Shown here piece after piece: positions 8,204 through 18,906 of a stretch of 64,000 bases of DNA. The notes below the pieces were generated by a model. The model did not search any database. It saw nothing but the letters and a program-made list of their open reading frames with translations, and had not been told where the DNA came from. The stretch's first letter is position 1; every line of letters begins with the position of its first letter. The translations under genes and the position numbers were made by a program. Source of the stretch: Halobaculum sp. MBLA0147 (lineage in GTDB: Archaea; Halobacteriota; Halobacteria; Halobacteriales; Haloferacaceae); assembly GCF_041361345.1 (NCBI RefSeq), contig NZ_JBGKAD010000002.1:62001-126000 (forward strand). Reading direction: 5' to 3'.

Positions 8204-9862
8204 TCACTCCACGTACGTCTCGACGCCGGTGAACTCGAACCGCGCACCACCGTCGACACTCTCCCCCACCGACACGTCCCAGTCGTGGGCCGCGGCGACG
8301 GTCTCGACGACGACGAGTCCGATCCCGTCGCCGTCGCCGTCGGTCGTTCCGGGCTCGAACACCCGCTCGCGCTCTGTCGGTGGGATTCCAGGGCCGTCGT
8401 CGGCCACGTAGAAGCCCGTGCCGTCGGCCGTCGGCCCGACCGTGACCGTCGCGTCGCGGCCCGCGTGTGTGACGCTGTTGGCGAACAAGTTCTCGAACAC
8501 GTGCCGGAGACTCCGCGGGTCCGCCTCGACGGCGACAGACTCCCGGACGATCAGCGAGCCGGCGTCGCTCCCGGCGAGCTCCCAACACTCCTCGGCGAGT
8601 TCGGCGACGGCGACGCGTTCGGTCTCCACCGTCACGTCCTCGTGGTGGGCGAGCGCGAGGACCCCCTGTGAGATCTCCTCCATCCTGTCGAGCGCGTGCT
8701 GGAGGGTCTCGATCTCGTCGGCGACCGCGTCGCCGGCCCCCGACTCGGCGAGCCGCGACTCGACGAGGCCGAGGTACCCCTGTGCGGTGTTGAGTGGGTT
8801 CTTCAAGTCGTGACAGACGATGGCAGTGAACGCCTCCAGGCGACCGTTCCGGCGGCGGAGTCGCTCGCGCTGGTCGCGCAGTTCCGTCACGTCGCGTGCC
8901 ACGAGCACCGCCGTGTCGCGGCCGTCGAACTGGAGCGGGCTCACCACCGCCTCAAAGTACCGCTCGTCGCCGAACGTCGTCATCGGGTACTCGACGGAGA
9001 CGCTGTCCCACTCGTCGATCGCCCGCTCGACGGCGTCGCGGATCGCCGTCGCGGCCGTCTCCGCCAACACGTCGTCGACGCGTTCGCCGACCAAGTTCTC
9101 GCGACTCGCCTCGCCGATGTCTCGGCGCCCGAGCAACACGTCGACGTACCGGCCCTTGCGGTCGTAGAGGAACGCGTAGTCTGGGAACGCGCGGTCGAGG
9201 GCGTCCAGCACGGCCGACCGATCCGGTCGCTCGTCGCCGCCGTCTCTCTCCGGCACAGTCGTCGCGACCCACGAGCGGTCTGGCTCGGTAGGAGAGTCGC
9301 GGCCCGGGTCGTCCGGTGTCGGGTCCACGCCGGTCGTCGGATCGACACCGCTCGTCCTCTCCGCCGGGAGCGGTCCGGCGTCGGCGACGAGCCGGTGCAG
9401 TGCCGCCCCGGCGAGACTCGCGAGTTCTCCGAGGTGGGTCTCGAACCGCTCACCGGGGGTCGTGGCGTTCCGGAACGGACAGACCACGACCTCTCCGAAC
9501 CCCGTCGGTGCGGCACAGTACGCGGCGGCGCCGTCGAACGGTACCCGTTCGGTCACGGTCTGTGTGACACCGAGTTCGGCGACACTCTGGACGGTCCTCG
9601 CCGCGGCACCGAGTCTCCCCAGCCCGTGTCGGCGACGGAACACATCGGTCCGGTGACACGGCGTCTCCGACCCGTCGTCGACACGGTACACGGCGACGGC
9701 CTCGTGACCGAGGTGCTCGGCGACCGACGCCGTCGTCGCACGTCTGATCGCCGTCGGACTCTCGGCGTCGAACAACGCGGCCGCCTCGCGGTGGAGGGCG
9801 ACGTACTCGCGTTCGAGTCGACTCGTCGTGTCCTCCGTCTCGTGGCGGGGGTCGGGGACCAT
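8204..9862 (-). CDS. GAF/PAS sensor histidine kinase
   Basis: This is a soluble sensor kinase of 552 residues. The N-terminal about 200 residues resemble a GAF domain (AVAVYRVDDG, CAAPTGFGEVVVCPF). A PAS domain follows at about residues 215-335 (FPDYAFLYDRKGRYVDVLLG). Then come a HisKA helix with His351 in IVCHDLKNPL and a HATPase domain with FENLFANSVTHAG, YVADDGPGIP and DGDGIGLVVVETV. All catalytic elements are present. ATG 9862 was chosen over an in-frame TTG at 9898 because the only AT-rich box (TTGATAC) lies about 30 bases before 9862. The PAS core is closely similar to that of the kinase at 27936, so the two are paralogues. Its stop lies 21 bases from the convergent glycosyltransferase stop. 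Confidence 0.92.
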   Translation of the reverse strand: MVPDPRHETEDTTSRLEREYVALHREAAALFDAESPTAIRRATTASVAEHLGHEAVAVYRVDDGSETPCHRTDVFRRRHGLGRLGAAARTVQSVAELGVTQTVTERVPFDGAAAYCAAPTGFGEVVVCPFRNATTPGERFETHLGELASLAGAALHRLVADAGPLPAERTSGVDPTTGVDPTPDDPGRDSPTEPDRSWVATTVPERDGGDERPDRSAVLDALDRAFPDYAFLYDRKGRYVDVLLGRRDIGEASRENLVGERVDDVLAETAATAIRDAVERAIDEWDSVSVEYPMTTFGDERYFEAVVSPLQFDGRDTAVLVARDVTELRDQRERLRRRNGRLEAFTAIVCHDLKNPLNTAQGYLGLVESRLAESGAGDAVADEIETLQHALDRMEEISQGVLALAHHEDVTVETERVAVAELAEECWELAGSDAGSLIVRESVAVEADPRSLRHVFENLFANSVTHAGRDATVTVGPTADGTGFYVADDGPGIPPTERERVFEPGTTDGDGDGIGLVVVETVAAAHDWDVSVGESVDGGARFEFTGVETYVE

Positions 9863-9997
9863 CTCCTCGTGTGCGCCTCCGCCGGGCCGTGGTATCAATC
9901 TGACTACGAACGGTACTGTGAGAACAATTGACGCGAACCGAACTCCGACGAGCGCTCGCTGGTGGAGAACGTTTCCTCGGGAGCGGTCCGTGTCTCT

Positions 9998-10690
9998 TCA
10001 GAACTTGTCCGTCGTGTCGACGCTCACCTCGGTGAACTCGACGTGTGGGGGCCGCGAGAGCGCGAAGACGACGATCTCGGCGATGTCCTCGGGCTCCATC
10101 GCCCGCCCGTCCCAGTGTGCCCAGTCGTTGAGTTCCGTGGAGACGGCACCGGGCATCAGCGTCGTCACCCGCACGTCGTCGTCGGCCACCTCCTTCCGGA
10201 GCGAGCGGCAGAACCCGTTGACCCCGAACTTCGAGGCGGTGTAGGCGCTCCCGCCCTCCTGCGGGTAGCGTGCACTGAGCGAGGAGACGGTGAGCACGTC
10301 ACCCTCTGCCTCGCGGATCGCCGACAGCGTCGCCTCGGTGACGGTCGCGACACCCTCCAAGTTCACGCGGATCGTCTCGCGCATCTCGTCCAGGTGCCCC
10401 TCGCCGACCGGCCCACCGCGGGCGATCCCGGCGTTGTTCACCAGCACGTCGATCCGACCGAACGAGTCCAGGGTCTGCTCGACCGCCGAGTCGACCGCCT
10501 CGGGATCCGTCACGTCCGTCGGGACCGCTAGCGTCTCCCCGTCGATCTCGGCGGCCACCTCTCGGAGCCGCTCCTCGCGGCGTGCGAGGAGGACCACGGA
10601 GCAGCCCTCTCGCCCCAGTGCTCGAGCCGTCGCCGCGCCGATGCCAGAGGAGGCACCGGTCACGACCGCGACTGCGTCGTCCAGTGTCAC
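9998..10690 (-). CDS. SDR-family oxidoreductase
   Basis: This is a classical short-chain dehydrogenase of 230 residues. It has the NAD(P) loop TGASSGIG, the NNAG strand, catalytic Ser in VSSLSARYP and the YTASK Tyr-Lys pair. It resembles the YdfG/serine 3-dehydrogenase-like group (MPGAVSTEL, acidic C-terminus). GTG 10690 was chosen because the Rossmann strand starts six residues later; earlier in-frame codons would give a 53-residue arginine-rich extension. It is divergent from katG, with about 190 bases between the start codons. The substrate is unknown. Confidence 0.88.
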   Translation of the reverse strand: MTLDDAVAVVTGASSGIGAATARALGREGCSVVLLARREERLREVAAEIDGETLAVPTDVTDPEAVDSAVEQTLDSFGRIDVLVNNAGIARGGPVGEGHLDEMRETIRVNLEGVATVTEATLSAIREAEGDVLTVSSLSARYPQEGGSAYTASKFGVNGFCRSLRKEVADDDVRVTTLMPGAVSTELNDWAHWDGRAMEPEDIAEIVVFALSRPPHVEFTEVSVDTTDKF

Positions 10691-10848
10691 AGACTCGTTG
10701 GAACCGGCACGGGACTTGTCCCTTCCGCCTCCGTGGGTGCCGGTGACACGATCGGCGCCCGCTCGCAGTATTCGACGGGAGTTCGTCCACGGTTGACGCA
10801 CCACGAAGAGACGTTGGTGGCCTCGAATACTTCGTTCCGGGTTAGACA

Positions 10849-10856
10849 ATCTTATG
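10849..10856 (+). promoter_or_regulatory. TATA-like promoter of katG
   Basis: ATCTTATG is centred about 29 bases before the katG ATG, in an otherwise GC-rich stretch, consistent with a very short or absent 5' leader. I see no obvious regulator palindrome next to it. Confidence 0.5.
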
Positions 10857-10857
10857 A

Positions 10858-13020
<2,163 letters not shown>

Positions 13021-13112
13021 CTCGGACTCCGGTGTGAGGTGACACCGGCTGCCCGTCGTCACCTCGGCGCCACGACTCACGCTCGATCCTGTCTGTCTGC
13101 TGCGACAACACT

Positions 13113-13120
13113 TCTATACT
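13113..13120 (+). promoter_or_regulatory. TATA-like promoter of the small membrane protein
   Basis: The element TCTATACT lies 20-27 bases before ATG 13140, the expected geometry for a leaderless haloarchaeal transcript. Confidence 0.5.
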
Positions 13121-13139
13121 CTTCCGGTGTAGTCGGTTC

Positions 13140-13508
13140 ATGGAAGCCAGGAAGACGGTGGAGGGGAGAGGCTGGACGGCACCGAGCACCCGGACGGCAG
13201 TCTACGCGCTGTTCGGAGGGATCGTGGGAGTCGTCGCATTCCACGGTGCGATCGGACAACTCCCGTGGATCGGAGTCGGCGTCGCCGCCGTAGTGCTGCT
13301 CCGACAGGGTGACACAGAACCCTCAGAGCGGAGTCGGGCGCGGGCGCTGCTCGTACGACTACGGAACTGGCGACTCGCGGGACCCGCCGCGACGGCTGCG
13401 GTGTTCGTCGGGGCGCTCGTCGTCGGTGGCGTCGCCGCGAGCGGGGGCACGGCGTGGCTCCCAGTCGCGGTCTCGTGTGCCGTCGTCGCCACCAGCCTCG
13501 ACGACTGA
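13140..13508 (+). CDS. Small membrane protein of unknown function
   Basis: This is a 122-residue protein that I do not recognise. A short basic N-terminus is followed by two closely spaced hydrophobic segments (about residues 20-55, ALFGGIVGVVAFHGAIGQ to VGVAAVVLL), a polar basic loop (residues 56-75), and a second pair of hydrophobic helices (about 80-120) ending in the polar CAVVATSLDD. It therefore looks like a four-helix membrane protein with both ends in the cytoplasm. A well-placed TATA box supports the start. Its 3' end converges on the gene at 13564. No function can be assigned. Confidence 0.7.
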   Translation: MEARKTVEGRGWTAPSTRTAVYALFGGIVGVVAFHGAIGQLPWIGVGVAAVVLLRQGDTEPSERSRARALLVRLRNWRLAGPAATAAVFVGALVVGGVAASGGTAWLPVAVSCAVVATSLDD

Positions 13509-13563
13509 CGACCGTCGTGACGGCACACTCACCGTCCACGGACGAGAGTGCGTTCGAACTCGA

Positions 13564-14103
13564 TCACCAGCTGATGTCGACCGCGAACCCCTCGTCCGAC
13601 CGCAGATCTGCGTCGTCGATCTCGTGTGTCGTCAACGACACGTCTCCGTCCGAGAACTCTTGAGCGAGTCCCTCGAACACGCCTTTCGCCAGCGGGTACG
13701 GGTATGGGTAGTCGGGAGAACAGCTCATGCGGTACTGTGTGGCGTCGACCTTCTCGACGGCGTACGACCCCCAGTCGGACTGGCTGCCGTCCTTGTGGGC
13801 GAGTTGGTGCGACTCGTCGAGGTTCTTGAGCGCACCGGCGATTGTATCGACGTGGTCGGGGACATCGTTGCGCGCCGCCATCTCTCTGCCACCCTCGGTG
13901 AGTGTCATCTCACCGACCTCAGACTCCACCTCCGCAAGCGCGTCCGTGAACGCACCTATGTCCACCCAGTCGGCGTCTTCGACGTTCTCAACGCCGTGTT
14001 TCGAAAGAATCTCGTGTGTCTTCCGTTCGTAGACCGCGGAGACTGCCCCTGCACTCGTGACGAACGCCTCAACGTACTTCGTTGCCACCTTCGCTCGGGC
14101 CAT
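13564..14103 (-). CDS. Unknown soluble protein with V4R/HNOB-like C-terminal pattern
   Basis: This is a 179-residue protein, less acidic than its neighbours, that I cannot assign with confidence. The N-terminal half is helical (MARAKVATKYVEAFV, AVYERKTHEIL). The C-terminal stretch YRMSCSPDYPYPYPLAKGVF then EGLAQEF resembles the pattern seen near the end of V4R/haem-NO-binding-associated small-molecule domains (an R-x-S-P motif, then L-x-x-G-x-x-x-G-x-x-x-x-x). The usual Cys/His pair after it is absent, so the resemblance is weak. ATG 14103 is supported by a strong TATA box 27 bases upstream; longer in-frame extensions would cross that promoter. Confidence 0.75.
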   Translation of the reverse strand: MARAKVATKYVEAFVTSAGAVSAVYERKTHEILSKHGVENVEDADWVDIGAFTDALAEVESEVGEMTLTEGGREMAARNDVPDHVDTIAGALKNLDESHQLAHKDGSQSDWGSYAVEKVDATQYRMSCSPDYPYPYPLAKGVFEGLAQEFSDGDVSLTTHEIDDADLRSDEGFAVDISW

Positions 14104-14126
14104 GATTGATATCACGGTGTCTAGGG

Positions 14127-14134
14127 GTATAATA
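14127..14134 (-). promoter_or_regulatory. Strong TATA box for the gene at 14103
   Basis: On the minus strand the sequence reads CTATTATACC, with its centre 27 bases before ATG 14103. The surrounding 60 bases are markedly AT-rich for this genome. Confidence 0.65.
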
Positions 14135-14242
14135 GCTTCCCAGGTCTGAAGATAGCTTGAATATCTGTGGCCGAGGATTGAGTCTATCGACAGGGTGTCG
14201 AGACCCCATCGCCCCCGACGACCGGTGTGATCGACAGGGGTC

Positions 14243-15979
14243 TCACTCGTCGCCGGGTACGCCACCGTCGAGGTGATCGAACGCCAGCCGTAGTGCCGCG
14301 TCGGCTGTCGGCTCGGCGGCGAAGCGGTCGCCGGTCAGCTCCCGCGTCGGCTGCAGTGTGTCTGGGGCGTCGCGGCCGTACCACCAGTACATCGACCCGG
14401 CGAGGCGCACGTCGAGTCCAGTGTGCGGGAGCGAGCGAACCACCGGCTCGCCGAAAGAGGTGGGTGCCTGTCCCGACGGGACACCGACCACTTCGGCACC
14501 GAGCGCGGTGAGTTGTGCGGCGGCGCCGAAGGCGGAGCTCATGGTCCTGGCGGTGGTGACGACGATCAGTCGCTCCGGTCTGTAAACCCCCGTCTCGTCG
14601 ACGCGGTCGAGGAACGCGGTGGCGGTCGGCGACCGGCTCAGCCGCGCGCGGACGATCTCGACCGGATCGACCGCCGTCGTCTCTCCGTCGGTCACCCCCG
14701 TGAAGTCGTACTCCGTCGGCGCCGCGACCCTGCGGTCGTCGTCCGCACTCTCGGCGTCTGCGCCACCGTCGTTCTCTTCGCCGTCTGCGTCGTCGGCGTC
14801 GGCGCCCCCGCCGTCTTCGGCGACGCCGTCCCCGTACCGCTCGCGGTACGGGGCGCTGCGGCGTCTGACGAGTTCGACCCGTTCGACGGACCGAGCGAGT
14901 CCCTTGCGACCGGCCAGCGTGTACGCCAGGTGGAAGACGAACTGCGAGTCGCCACCCGGGTTGTCGCGGAGGTCGACGACCAGCGCCTCCGTCTCGGCCG
15001 CCGCCATCCGCTCGGCGAGTTCCTCGACGGCAGCGGTCGAGGCGGGCAGCGCCGCGATGGCGCTCTCCGTCTCCGGTGGGGGATCACCGCCCACCTGTCG
15101 CTCGTAGGCGCGTTCGACCTGCGAGGCTGCGGCGTCCGGGGCTGCGGCGTACTTCGCCTCCAGACTCTCCCGGTAGTCGGAGAGGTTCCCCGGGTTGAAC
15201 AGCGCCACGGCCCCGTCGTGGAACGACCGGTAGTCGGGACCGCTGCCGCTCGGCGTCGGCACCGTGGTCGGCAGTTCGGCGACTGGCTCCGTCTCCGCCG
15301 CGACCGGGGAGAGCTCCCGACGCTGCTCGGAGCCGCCGTCCACGACGGCCACCGTCGGCCGCTCCGGTGGCTCGGACCGATCGAGCAGCCGTGCGAGCGG
15401 GTCGTACGCCTCCACGAGCCCGGCGAGTCGGTCCAGTCTGCCGGTTGCGTTCTCGGTCCCGTAGAACGACGCCGCGCGGTCGGCGAGATCCGACGCGGGA
15501 CGACCACACACCGACGGGACACGACACCCGAGCCAGTCGTCGAGTCCGTCGTCGGAGACGGCCGTCACGAACAGGTCGCCGTCGACGACCCGGAGCGACA
15601 GCGGGAGGCGTCGGTCCGTAGCGACCGAGGAACCGCCGGCTGTCTCGGAGTCGTTCGCAGGGCTGTTGCCGGAGTTGTCCCCGTGGTCACCCTCGTCGCC
15701 GCCTACGTCGTCCGGCGGGAGCACCAGCGAGTGGGCGTCGTCGAGCCCGGCGACGAGTGGCGCGACGAGGCGGTAGAACGCCTCTCGTGTCGCCGTCTCC
15801 GGGAGTCGTCGTGCGGTGCGATCGACCGCGGCGTGGAGGGCGACCCGTCCGTCGTAGCCCGCGTACGGTTCCGGGTGGATCTGCTCGACGAGACGTACCA
15901 GTTCGCCGAGGTCTTCCCGCAGTTCCGGTCTGGTGTAGACGGCTCCGCCGCCCGCGGTCTGCTCTGGTCCACTGGGCAC
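14243..15979 (-). CDS. S41-family (tail-specific protease-like) peptidase
   Basis: This is a 578-residue protein with a C-terminal peptidase S41 catalytic domain. ALVVDLRDNPGGDS is the family signature, and VTTARTMSSAFGAAAQL places the nucleophilic Ser in the TMSSA turn, followed by the GVPSGQAPTSFGEP strand. The N-terminal about 120 residues form a helical cap (TRPELREDLGELVRLVEQIH) as in S41 proteins that degrade peptides. Two acidic low-complexity inserts are typical halophilic additions. I see neither a PDZ domain nor a signal peptide, so it probably acts in the cytosol. The only reasonable start is GTG 15979; frames further upstream run into the divergent regulator gene. Confidence 0.85.
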   Translation of the reverse strand: MPSGPEQTAGGGAVYTRPELREDLGELVRLVEQIHPEPYAGYDGRVALHAAVDRTARRLPETATREAFYRLVAPLVAGLDDAHSLVLPPDDVGGDEGDHGDNSGNSPANDSETAGGSSVATDRRLPLSLRVVDGDLFVTAVSDDGLDDWLGCRVPSVCGRPASDLADRAASFYGTENATGRLDRLAGLVEAYDPLARLLDRSEPPERPTVAVVDGGSEQRRELSPVAAETEPVAELPTTVPTPSGSGPDYRSFHDGAVALFNPGNLSDYRESLEAKYAAAPDAAASQVERAYERQVGGDPPPETESAIAALPASTAAVEELAERMAAAETEALVVDLRDNPGGDSQFVFHLAYTLAGRKGLARSVERVELVRRRSAPYRERYGDGVAEDGGGADADDADGEENDGGADAESADDDRRVAAPTEYDFTGVTDGETTAVDPVEIVRARLSRSPTATAFLDRVDETGVYRPERLIVVTTARTMSSAFGAAAQLTALGAEVVGVPSGQAPTSFGEPVVRSLPHTGLDVRLAGSMYWWYGRDAPDTLQPTRELTGDRFAAEPTADAALRLAFDHLDGGVPGDE

Positions 15980-16063
15980 GATTTCACGCTCGTGCCCCGA
16001 CGGCAAAGGCGCTGTGAGAAGCCAGTTTCTCGACGCTAACTGATAAGTCGCGCCGCGACGAGT

Positions 16064-17083
16064 GTGCCGACGAGAGAGACCGTGACCGACGACGACCCAG
16101 ACACGGACGCACCGACGAGTCCGTTCGAGTTGGTCGGCCAGGAGGCGCAGATGGCGATTCTGCAGGCGTTGTTGGCGGCCGACGCGACGGGCGAAGGGAC
16201 TGGCGTGGCGTTCAGCGACCTGAAGCGCCGGGCGGGGATCGACGACACGGGCCGGTTCAACTACCACCTCGGGGAACTCGTCGGGACGCTCGTGACGGAG
16301 ACGGACGACGGATACCGGCTGTCGAAGTTCGGACGCCGGGTCCTGCGACCGATGGCGACAGGGTACTACGACCCCGACATCGCCGTCGACGACCTGCCCG
16401 TCGAGGGGTCGTGTCCCATCTGTGGTGGAGCGGTGCGCGTCGAACTCGCCGAGGCGGTCCTCAGAGTCGTCTGTGAGCGGGACCACGTCGTCGACGCCGG
16501 GCTGGTCGCCTCACCCGGGCTGGTCGTCGACCACGACTCGGCGAGCGCAACGGAGGCGCTCGCCCTGCTGACCACACACGCCGTCGAACTCGGGACGAAC
16601 GGGGTCTGCCCGACGTGTCACGCCCCGGTGGACGGGCGGGTCGAGCGGCTCCGGACGGAGGGCGTCGCAGGCCGCCTCCCCGTCGTCGACGACCTCGGTG
16701 ACGGCGGCGCGTCGGACCCAGACGGAGGCGCAGTCCCCGAGACGCAGAGCGACGATCGGTCGCGATACTACGTCTACCGTGCGCCGTGTGACACCTGCGG
16801 GAACCTGTTCGTGACGCCCGTCGGCGGCTGCGTGGCGACCGACCCGCGGGTGATCTCCCTGTACGCCACCCAGGGCGTCGACCTCCGGCGGTCGTCTCCG
16901 TGGCGGCACCCCTTCCGCCGCGGTGGGACGGCCGAACTCGTCTCCCGGGAGCCGTTCCGCGTGTGTCTCCCGGTCGGACGAGACCTCGACGGGCCGTCGC
17001 TGTACCTCACGCTGGACCGTGACGGCGACGTTCGTGGGCGGTACCGCGTCTCCGGGTCACTCGCCGACGACAGAGACGAGTAG
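16064..17083 (+). CDS. Winged-helix regulator with zinc-ribbon C-terminus
   Basis: This 339-residue protein is of a haloarchaeal type usually annotated as ArsR-like. An N-terminal winged helix (about residues 20-95: ILQALLAADA, FSDLKRRAGI, GRFNYHLGELVG, the recognition helix) is followed by treble-clef or zinc-ribbon-like units. These have cysteine pairs CPICGG (near 118), CPTCHAP (near 186) and CDTCGN (near 247), plus an isolated VCERDH. It should bind DNA as a dimer; the zinc units may sense a ligand. GTG 16064 is the annotated start, but GTG 16082 is equally possible; a TGATAAG element at 16041 could serve either. It is divergent from the S41 peptidase and may regulate it. Confidence 0.85.
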   Translation: MPTRETVTDDDPDTDAPTSPFELVGQEAQMAILQALLAADATGEGTGVAFSDLKRRAGIDDTGRFNYHLGELVGTLVTETDDGYRLSKFGRRVLRPMATGYYDPDIAVDDLPVEGSCPICGGAVRVELAEAVLRVVCERDHVVDAGLVASPGLVVDHDSASATEALALLTTHAVELGTNGVCPTCHAPVDGRVERLRTEGVAGRLPVVDDLGDGGASDPDGGAVPETQSDDRSRYYVYRAPCDTCGNLFVTPVGGCVATDPRVISLYATQGVDLRRSSPWRHPFRRGGTAELVSREPFRVCLPVGRDLDGPSLYLTLDRDGDVRGRYRVSGSLADDRDE

Positions 17084-17169
17084 TGTCGCCCTCCCGCTGG
17101 CCACCGCTGGGATTCTTCCCACCGAGGCGTCCGCAATTTTCATCACCCGAGTCGGAGAGTGTGTACTCG

Positions 17170-18852
17170 ATGTGGCCGCCGGTGCGTCTCGTCGGTGTCG
17201 CCTTCCTCCTGACCGGCGTGGGTGCGCTCGCGACACTGTGGCCCGCCTGGCGCAACCGGTCGGACCCGGGGAGTAGGAGTTTCGCGGTCTTCGCCGTCGC
17301 CGTCGCGGGGTACGCGTCGGCGTCCGGACTCGACCTCTTCACGACGAACTACGCCGTCTCGCTGGCGCTCCAGAAGGTGGTCAACGCCTGTGGGGTCCTC
17401 GTCGGTGCCGCGTGGCTGGCGCTGGCGGTGTCGGTCACGGACCGCGTCGACGACTCGCGGCATCTCGTCGCCGCGTTGGTGGTCGTCGTCCTCGCGGAGT
17501 GGACACTCAACTGGGTGAACCCGGGTGGCGTGGTGCTCGCTCGCGGCGCGGGGGTGTCGGGCACGCAGTTCGAGGTCGTCGGCCGCGTCGGCTTCTGGCT
17601 CCTCCTCGGGGGCGCGTGGGTACAGGTGCTCGTGGGAACCGGACTGTTGGTCGTGGAGTTCACGACGACCGGTGGGCTCCGTCGCAGACAGACCGGGTTG
17701 CTCGCGCTCGCGATCACGCCGGCGTTGGCCGCGAGTGTGCTCAACGGCGTCGTGATGGCGACCGCCGACGTGTCCTACGACTACACGGTGGTCGGGTGGG
17801 CACTCTCGTTGGGCGTCTTCGCCGTGGCACTGTACAGTGGTCGCTTCCTCGACGTGACGAGCGTCGCTCGGCGTCGCGTCTTCGAGGACACCACCGACCC
17901 CATCGTGACGCTCGACGCCGAGGGCCGTGTCGTCGACAGCAACCCGGCGGCACGCGAGTTGGTCGACGCCGACGACGGGTGGGAGGGGACACCCGCGGCG
18001 ACGTTCTTCGACCCCCTCCCGGTCGACGGAGAGCGACTGTGGCGAGAGCCAGCCGTCGAGACCGAAGTCAGCGTCGACGGCGGCAGTCGGACACGCCACT
18101 TCACGCTCGCCACGACGCCGATTGCCGGACCACAGGAGACCGACCGCGGCCGCGTGGTCTCGCTGTCGGAGGTGACCGTCGTCCGCGAGCGCGAGCGGAA
18201 ACTCGACCTGATGCGGCAGGTGCAGTCCCGTGTGCTCAGACACGACATCAGACACGACGTCCAGATCATCGAACCCGCCGTCGAGGCCGCCCTGGAGACG
18301 GTCGACGACGACCGACGACCGATCGTCGAACGCGCCAGCGAGCGGACCGAGGCGTTACTCTCCGTCAGCGAGAAGGCGCGCGCCGTCGAGCGACTCGTCG
18401 ACAGAGAACAGTCGCCCCGGACGCTCGACCTGGCGGTCACACTCCGACGACAGGTCGCCGAGACGAACGAGGCGTTCCCCGCGGTGTCGTTCGCCGTGGA
18501 CGCCCCCGAGTCGTGCGAGGTGGAGACGATCCCGGCCGTCGAGTTGGTCTTCGAGAACGTCCTGGAGAACGCCGCCGAACACAACGACGGCCCGAATCCG
18601 TCGGTCGCAGTGACGGTGACCGACGGGGGAGACGCCGTCGTGGCGACGGTGACCGACGACGGGCCCGGGATTCCGGATCACGAACTCTCGGTGCTCGCGG
18701 ACGGCGAGGAGACGCCGTTGGAACACGGCACCGGGATCGGCCTGTGGATCGTCCAGTGGGTCGTCGACAGCACTGCCGCGTCCGTGACGTTCGACACAGA
18801 CGACACCGGTACCGCCGTCACCGTCACGATCCCACGAACCGGCGGGACGTAA
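17170..18852 (+). CDS. Seven-helix membrane sensor histidine kinase with PAS domain
   Basis: This is a 560-residue kinase. Residues 1-220 contain seven hydrophobic helices typical of the N-terminal 7TM sensory module of archaeal kinases (starting MWPPVRLVGVAFLLTGVGA). A PAS domain follows (about 235-345, DPIVTLDAEGRVVDSNPAAR). The dimerisation/phospho-acceptor helix has His358 in VLRHDIRHDV, the haloarchaeal variant of the H-box. The HATPase domain has FENVLENAAEHN, VTDDGPGIPDHE and HGTGIGLWIVQWVVD. All motifs are intact. ATG 17170 directly precedes the first helix and lies about 27 bases after an AT-rich CAATTTTC element. It is convergent with the soluble transducer gene. Confidence 0.92.
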   Translation: MWPPVRLVGVAFLLTGVGALATLWPAWRNRSDPGSRSFAVFAVAVAGYASASGLDLFTTNYAVSLALQKVVNACGVLVGAAWLALAVSVTDRVDDSRHLVAALVVVVLAEWTLNWVNPGGVVLARGAGVSGTQFEVVGRVGFWLLLGGAWVQVLVGTGLLVVEFTTTGGLRRRQTGLLALAITPALAASVLNGVVMATADVSYDYTVVGWALSLGVFAVALYSGRFLDVTSVARRRVFEDTTDPIVTLDAEGRVVDSNPAARELVDADDGWEGTPAATFFDPLPVDGERLWREPAVETEVSVDGGSRTRHFTLATTPIAGPQETDRGRVVSLSEVTVVRERERKLDLMRQVQSRVLRHDIRHDVQIIEPAVEAALETVDDDRRPIVERASERTEALLSVSEKARAVERLVDREQSPRTLDLAVTLRRQVAETNEAFPAVSFAVDAPESCEVETIPAVELVFENVLENAAEHNDGPNPSVAVTVTDGGDAVVATVTDDGPGIPDHELSVLADGEETPLEHGTGIGLWIVQWVVDSTAASVTFDTDDTGTAVTVTIPRTGGT

Positions 18853-18906
18853 CCGCTCTCTGTGGAGTGGCCGTCCCGCTCACTCCCGGCAGAGTGTGCG
18901 CTCGGC

